Below are positions 4,758 to 5,876 of a stretch of 5,876 nt of DNA, piece by piece. The notes beneath the pieces are model-generated. The model was not told the DNA's origin and did not search any database. It saw nothing but the letters and a program-made list of their open reading frames with translations. Numbering within the stretch: position 1 is the stretch's first letter; each line of letters begins with the position of its first letter. Both the position numbers and the translations under genes were made by a program. The DNA is from Nitrososphaeria archaeon (lineage in GTDB: Archaea > Thermoproteota > Nitrososphaeria > JACIWG01), in the NCBI GenBank assembly GCA_029776125.1, contig JARVJS010000059.1, positions 1 to 5,876 of the forward strand. The letters run 5' to 3'.

Positions 4758-5703
4758 AACCTTGCACGTCCTTAAACTGGAAACCGTACATTTCCTTGTA
4801 AAGAATTAAAATTCCTTGAGGTGGAAATATTCCTACTTCAGTAATAATAGCATCAATATATTCTGCTGGCGTAATATCGAATGCAGGATTTGAAACTCTC
4901 ACATTCTTGTTTCTAGAAAGCCAATCTTTCGAAACAATTTCATACTTTGATCTTTCTTCTATAATAATAAGATCCCCATAAAATGTTTGAGGGCTAATCT
5001 TATAACTTTCCGCTGCAACCATAAACCTACTTCTTGCCTCCTTGGCTGCTAAAGCAATAAGTGAAGTACCAATCTTGTTAACTATTGCTCCATTTGCTGT
5101 AATAGCATCTGCTCCAACGATGACTTGATCAACTTTATTCATAAAATATCTTACTGCCGAATCAACTATAAGTGTAACATCCACTCCATTCTTTGAAAGC
5201 ATTGAAGCGGATATCAGTCCCTGAAACTTTGGCCTTGTTTCTGTACAATATACCTTAATATTCTTATTTAATCTATGCGCTGACAAAATAACTGAAAGCG
5301 CTGCCTCACTGTTACAGTGTGTTAAGAGAACATCACCATCTCTTATACGTTTTGCACCAATAACACCAATCTTCTCAATTGCGTTGATACTTTTTTCAAT
5401 AAAGTCTTCGCATAATCTCCTAAATGTCTCTATCCAAGTATTTCTATTCTCTAACATAAGAACTTCCCTTTTAAAGTTTGATATAACATAATTTATTGCA
5501 TTGGGAAGTGATACAGCAGTCGGCCTAGAACTTTTCAAATATTCTCCAGCATTCTCTAAACTTTTAGTAAACTCTTCTCTTGAAGAAACATTAAGTGTCA
5601 AACTATATTCTTCAAGAGCCTTTACCGCAGCCCTCGCAATCCTACCGGCTCCTCTAATTTTCATTTGCCTTATATCGTTAAATGTCTTCTCTAAAACATT
5701 CAT
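4756..5703 (-). CDS. Ribose-1,5-bisphosphate isomerase (eIF2B alpha/beta/delta-like family)
   Basis: Converts ribose 1,5-bisphosphate to ribulose 1,5-bisphosphate, the substrate of archaeal type III RuBisCO, in the AMP phosphorylase route for recycling nucleoside phosphates. The 315 residues match the archaeal enzyme (about 320). Shared features are KIRGAGRIAR (15-24), RPTAVSLPNA (60-69), the proposed catalytic cysteine C130 in THCNSEAA, TETRPKFQG (154-162), the proposed catalytic aspartate D199 in GADAITANGA, NKIGT (209-213), and NPAFDITPAEYID (272-284) with GIFPP near the end. The family is often mislabelled translation initiation factor IF-2B or methylthioribose-1-phosphate isomerase. The RGAG, HC and GAD contexts fit the Thermococcus-type R15P isomerase best. 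The ATG is supported by a TATA-like element 27 bases upstream on the - strand. The gene converges with the eight-cysteine gene. No RuBisCO or AMP phosphorylase gene is present in the window. Confidence 0.92.
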   Translation of the reverse strand: MNVLEKTFNDIRQMKIRGAGRIARAAVKALEEYSLTLNVSSREEFTKSLENAGEYLKSSRPTAVSLPNAINYVISNFKREVLMLENRNTWIETFRRLCEDFIEKSINAIEKIGVIGAKRIRDGDVLLTHCNSEAALSVILSAHRLNKNIKVYCTETRPKFQGLISASMLSKNGVDVTLIVDSAVRYFMNKVDQVIVGADAITANGAIVNKIGTSLIALAAKEARSRFMVAAESYKISPQTFYGDLIIIEERSKYEIVSKDWLSRNKNVRVSNPAFDITPAEYIDAIITEVGIFPPQGILILYKEMYGFQFKDVQG

Positions 5704-5724
5704 GTAATAGGCTAAAACATGGGC

Positions 5725-5736
5725 TAAATAAAAAAG
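5725..5736 (-). promoter_or_regulatory. TATA-like promoter of ribose-1,5-bisphosphate isomerase
   Basis: On the - strand this reads CTTTTTTATTTA. Its centre (~5730) is about 27 bases upstream of the ATG at 5703-5701, so transcription would begin at or next to the start codon (leaderless). The sequence immediately before the ATG (CCTATTAC) has no Shine-Dalgarno. The element lies directly beyond the T-tract of the upstream TRAM gene's terminator. Confidence 0.5.
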
Positions 5737-5743
5737 TTAATAG

Positions 5744-5776
5744 AGAAAAAAATGGGGCCTGAAGAATTTCTTCAGG
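5744..5776 (-). terminator. Hairpin plus T-tract terminator of the TRAM-domain gene
   Basis: A 19-base near-perfect palindrome has arms CCTGAAGAA (5758-5766) and TTCTTCAGG (5768-5776) around one central base. In practice it forms a 7-8 bp stem with a 3-5 base loop. On the - strand it begins 13 bases after the TRAM stop codon and is followed by CCCC, A, and a run of seven T (complement of 5746-5752). This is a strong intrinsic-type terminator pointing in the - direction. It separates the TRAM gene from the isomerase gene. Confidence 0.7.
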
Positions 5777-5789
5777 TATTTAAAATATT

Positions 5790-5876
5790 TTATGCCACTA
5801 CCTCGCCAACTGCGTGGCTTGGAAGTACTTGAGTTATTTTAGCCTTTACAGTGTCACCCTTGCTAGTATTTGGCCT
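5790..5876 (-). CDS. TRAM-domain protein, C-terminal end (partial)
   Basis: Read on the - strand, an open frame enters from the right edge and stops at TAA (5792-5790), giving 28 residues: PNTSKGDTVKAKITQVLPSH, then AVGEVVA. The pattern GDxVxxxIxxVxxxxAxxEV is the last two strands of a TRAM domain, the small OB-like RNA-binding fold. In archaea TRAM occurs as short stand-alone proteins of about 60-100 residues, some acting as RNA chaperones, and as an N- or C-terminal domain of tRNA/rRNA-modifying enzymes. Because the domain ends right at the stop, this is either a stand-alone TRAM protein or an enzyme with a C-terminal TRAM; stand-alone is more likely in archaea. It has its own terminator and is not co-transcribed with the isomerase gene. 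Confidence 0.72.
   Translation of the reverse strand, partial: RPNTSKGDTVKAKITQVLPSHAVGEVVA

Noticed and set aside
4756..5703. Reading the isomerase as translation initiation factor aIF2B or methylthioribose-1-phosphate isomerase
   Set aside because: The RGAG, THC and GADAITANGA contexts and the overall length match the archaeal ribose-1,5-bisphosphate isomerase; aIF2B is a common mislabel of the same superfamily.
5501..5707. + strand open frame opposite the start of the isomerase gene
   Set aside because: It overlaps the conserved N-terminal region of the isomerase and has no family resemblance or ribosome-binding signal.
5712..5720. ATG-TTT-TAG mini-frame on the - strand just upstream of the isomerase start
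   Set aside because: The predicted transcript starts downstream of it, at or near 5703, so it would not be in the mRNA.
1..5876. tRNA genes, other structured RNAs, CRISPR repeats, insertion sequences or attachment sites
   Set aside because: No cloverleaf signatures, regularly spaced repeats, transposase motifs or long terminal repeats were seen. Gaps between genes are all under about 125 bases and are filled by promoter and terminator signals.

Overview
The window looks like a stretch of chromosome from an AT-rich archaeon, most likely of the TACK group (Thaumarchaeota, Aigarchaeota or Bathyarchaeota relatives, or similar). The evidence is a eukaryote-type ribosomal protein S25e (found in TACK and Asgard archaea, generally missing from Euryarchaeota), an ATP-dependent archaeal DNA ligase of about 593 residues, an archaeal tRNA-splicing endonuclease, a ribose-1,5-bisphosphate isomerase and a TRAM-domain protein. 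Most genes have a TATA-like element 27 to 40 bases before the start codon and no convincing Shine-Dalgarno sequence. This is the pattern of leaderless or very short-leader archaeal transcripts. The exact lineage cannot be fixed from the sequence alone.

Layout from left to right. Positions 1-146 hold the 3' end of an unidentified + strand gene with a hydrophobic segment. It meets the - strand S25e gene (148-477) tail to tail, one base apart. A compact divergent promoter region (478-598) serves S25e to the left and the DNA ligase (599-2380) to the right. Next on the + strand come 3-hexulose-6-phosphate synthase (2423-3091), a PhoU-like/DUF47 protein (3170-3823), the tRNA-splicing endonuclease (3836-4375) only 12 bases later, and a small protein with eight cysteines that I do not recognise (4433-4732). 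That run ends in a hairpin plus T-tract terminator (4727-4757). On the - strand, ribose-1,5-bisphosphate isomerase (4756-5703) converges on this terminator. Upstream of it lies the 3' end of a TRAM-domain gene (5790-5876), with a clear hairpin/T-tract terminator between them (5744-5776).

How the genes fit together. Most are ordinary information-processing genes: ligase, S25e, tRNA splicing and TRAM. Two encode archaeal sugar-phosphate enzymes. 3-hexulose-6-phosphate synthase can supply ribulose 5-phosphate by running the RuMP pathway in reverse, or fix formaldehyde. Ribose-1,5-bisphosphate isomerase feeds ribulose 1,5-bisphosphate to type III RuBisCO in the AMP-degradation pathway. Their partner enzymes (6-phospho-3-hexuloisomerase, AMP phosphorylase, RuBisCO) are not in this window. 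The + strand genes mostly appear to have their own promoters, so this is a loose same-strand cluster; only DUF47 and endA look like a true operon.

I see no mobile element, CRISPR array, RNA gene or tandem repeat, and no sign of a new multi-gene system. The points most worth following are the eight-cysteine protein, the repeated CAAGTATG start context at three genes, and the pairing of DUF47 with endA without a visible phosphate transporter.
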